Source: QEXZ01 sp034660015 | GTDB lineage: Archaea; Halobacteriota; Syntropharchaeia; Alkanophagales; Methanospirareceae | Assembly: GCA_034660015.1 (NCBI GenBank) | Contig: JAYEII010000123.1 | Coordinates: forward strand, 1-5,852 | DNA: 5,852 bases | Direction of reading: 5' to 3' | In this document: in pieces, positions 5,270-5,852 of the stretch | Numbering within the stretch: position 1 is the stretch's first letter | How the letters are laid out: the number at the start of each line of letters is the position of its first letter | The notes under the pieces: model-generated | Seen by the model: only the letters and a program-made list of their open reading frames with translations | Told to the model about the DNA's origin: nothing | Database searches by the model: none | Made by a program: the position numbers and the translations under genes

Positions 5270-5852
5270 CTACAAATTATTCCCTGAACTTTCCAGCAGG
5301 CATAAGAAAATGTAAACCGGAACAATCGCAATATTCCCTTTTGTATCAAACTCTCTTTTGCTTAATATCAGATACTCCTTTGGCATGTTAATGGTGGCGA
5401 CATCCTTAAATGACACTCTCTGCTTGTATTTCACCTCTATTCCTAAATATTCGCCATTTTCACGCTGGTAAACAAAATCCAGTTCTTTTCTCGCGTCATA
5501 ATAGAACCATAGAAATCTATCTGCCGGTTTAATTATCGGAACCTCCTTAACCCTCGCTAAATGATTACAAACAACACCTTCCACAAGCAAAGAAACTTTA
5601 TCTTCATCCAGCATGAACTCTTCGGAATACGGGTAGCCATCTTTACCATGCAGCCAGCTATTGAACGAATGAAATATGAGCGAGTCCGTAAAATATATCT
5701 TCTTCATCCCCTTGTATCTTACGCGCTTCTTCGCGAAATCGTATGAATAAAGCACCTGAATTAGAAAATTGTCTTCCATTAATCGCAGGTAATCTATGAC
5801 TGTGGGGTGCGATATAGGCTCCTCTATCTCTTCAGCCAATCCTCTAAAATCA
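5270..5852 (-). CDS. AAA/DUF4143-type ATPase, C-terminal part (runs off right edge)
   Basis: The 193 visible residues match the C-terminal part of the common prokaryotic AAA_14/DUF4143 proteins. A helix-turn-helix-like segment, ISHPTVIDYLRLMEDNFLI, sits near residues 13-31 of the visible part. Next come the typical YFTDSLIFHSFNSWL strand-helix, a LVEGVVCNHL helix (about 89-98) and a PD-(D/E)xK-like core: ELD at 123-125 and EVK at 139-141. The N-terminal P-loop ATPase domain would lie outside the window. The frame is open to the edge, and a TTG at 5839 falls inside the conserved domain, so the gene is cut by the window rather than short. The biological role of this family is not settled; it is often an accessory or mobile gene. 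It converges on tRNA-Asp, ending 7 bp from it. Confidence 0.82.
   Translation of the reverse strand, partial: DFRGLAEEIEEPISHPTVIDYLRLMEDNFLIQVLYSYDFAKKRVRYKGMKKIYFTDSLIFHSFNSWLHGKDGYPYSEEFMLDEDKVSLLVEGVVCNHLARVKEVPIIKPADRFLWFYYDARKELDFVYQRENGEYLGIEVKYKQRVSFKDVATINMPKEYLILSKREFDTKGNIAIVPVYIFLCLLESSGNNL

Noticed and set aside
5270..5852. Restriction-modification or other defence nuclease, based on the PD-(D/E)xK-like ELD...EVK motif.
   Set aside because: This motif is part of the widespread DUF4143 C-terminal domain. No methyltransferase, toxin-antitoxin partner or other defence gene is visible.

Overview
The window is archaeal. It carries a TATA-binding protein with two direct repeats, an archaeal-type uL15 and an archaeal SecY. 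The uL15 N-terminus (RTCGGG, GNAGAFGHH) resembles the Methanosarcina-type protein as I remember it. Genes are preceded by TATA-like boxes, and tRNA-Asp has no encoded CCA. I infer a euryarchaeote of the broad methanogen/methane-oxidiser group; genus-level placement is not possible from this sequence.

Layout, left to right. (1) 1-1162, minus strand: tbp followed by the 5' part of purB, which runs off the left edge. (2) 1163-1290: a short divergent promoter region with one TATA box for tbp and another for uL15. (3) 1291-3215, plus strand: uL15 and secY, overlapping by 4 bp. These are the last two genes of the classical spc ribosomal operon, here without the rest of it. (4) 3216-3460: a convergent gap full of inverted repeats, hairpins and an 8-bp tandem repeat. 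(5) 3461-4965, minus strand: leuD/hacB-type dehydratase small subunit followed by argC, overlapping by 4 bp. (6) 4966-5189: an AT-rich gap with a long imperfect inverted repeat built of 10-bp units. (7) 5190-5262, plus strand: tRNA-Asp(GUC). (8) 5270-5852, minus strand: the C-terminal part of an AAA/DUF4143-type protein, running off the right edge.

Functionally, most of the window is housekeeping: transcription initiation (TBP), ribosome and protein export (uL15, SecY), purine synthesis (PurB) and amino-acid or 2-oxoacid chain metabolism (LeuD/HacB, ArgC). The DUF4143 gene is the only accessory-looking gene. The least explained material is in the two repeat-rich gaps. I found no CRISPR array, transposase or complete new defence system.
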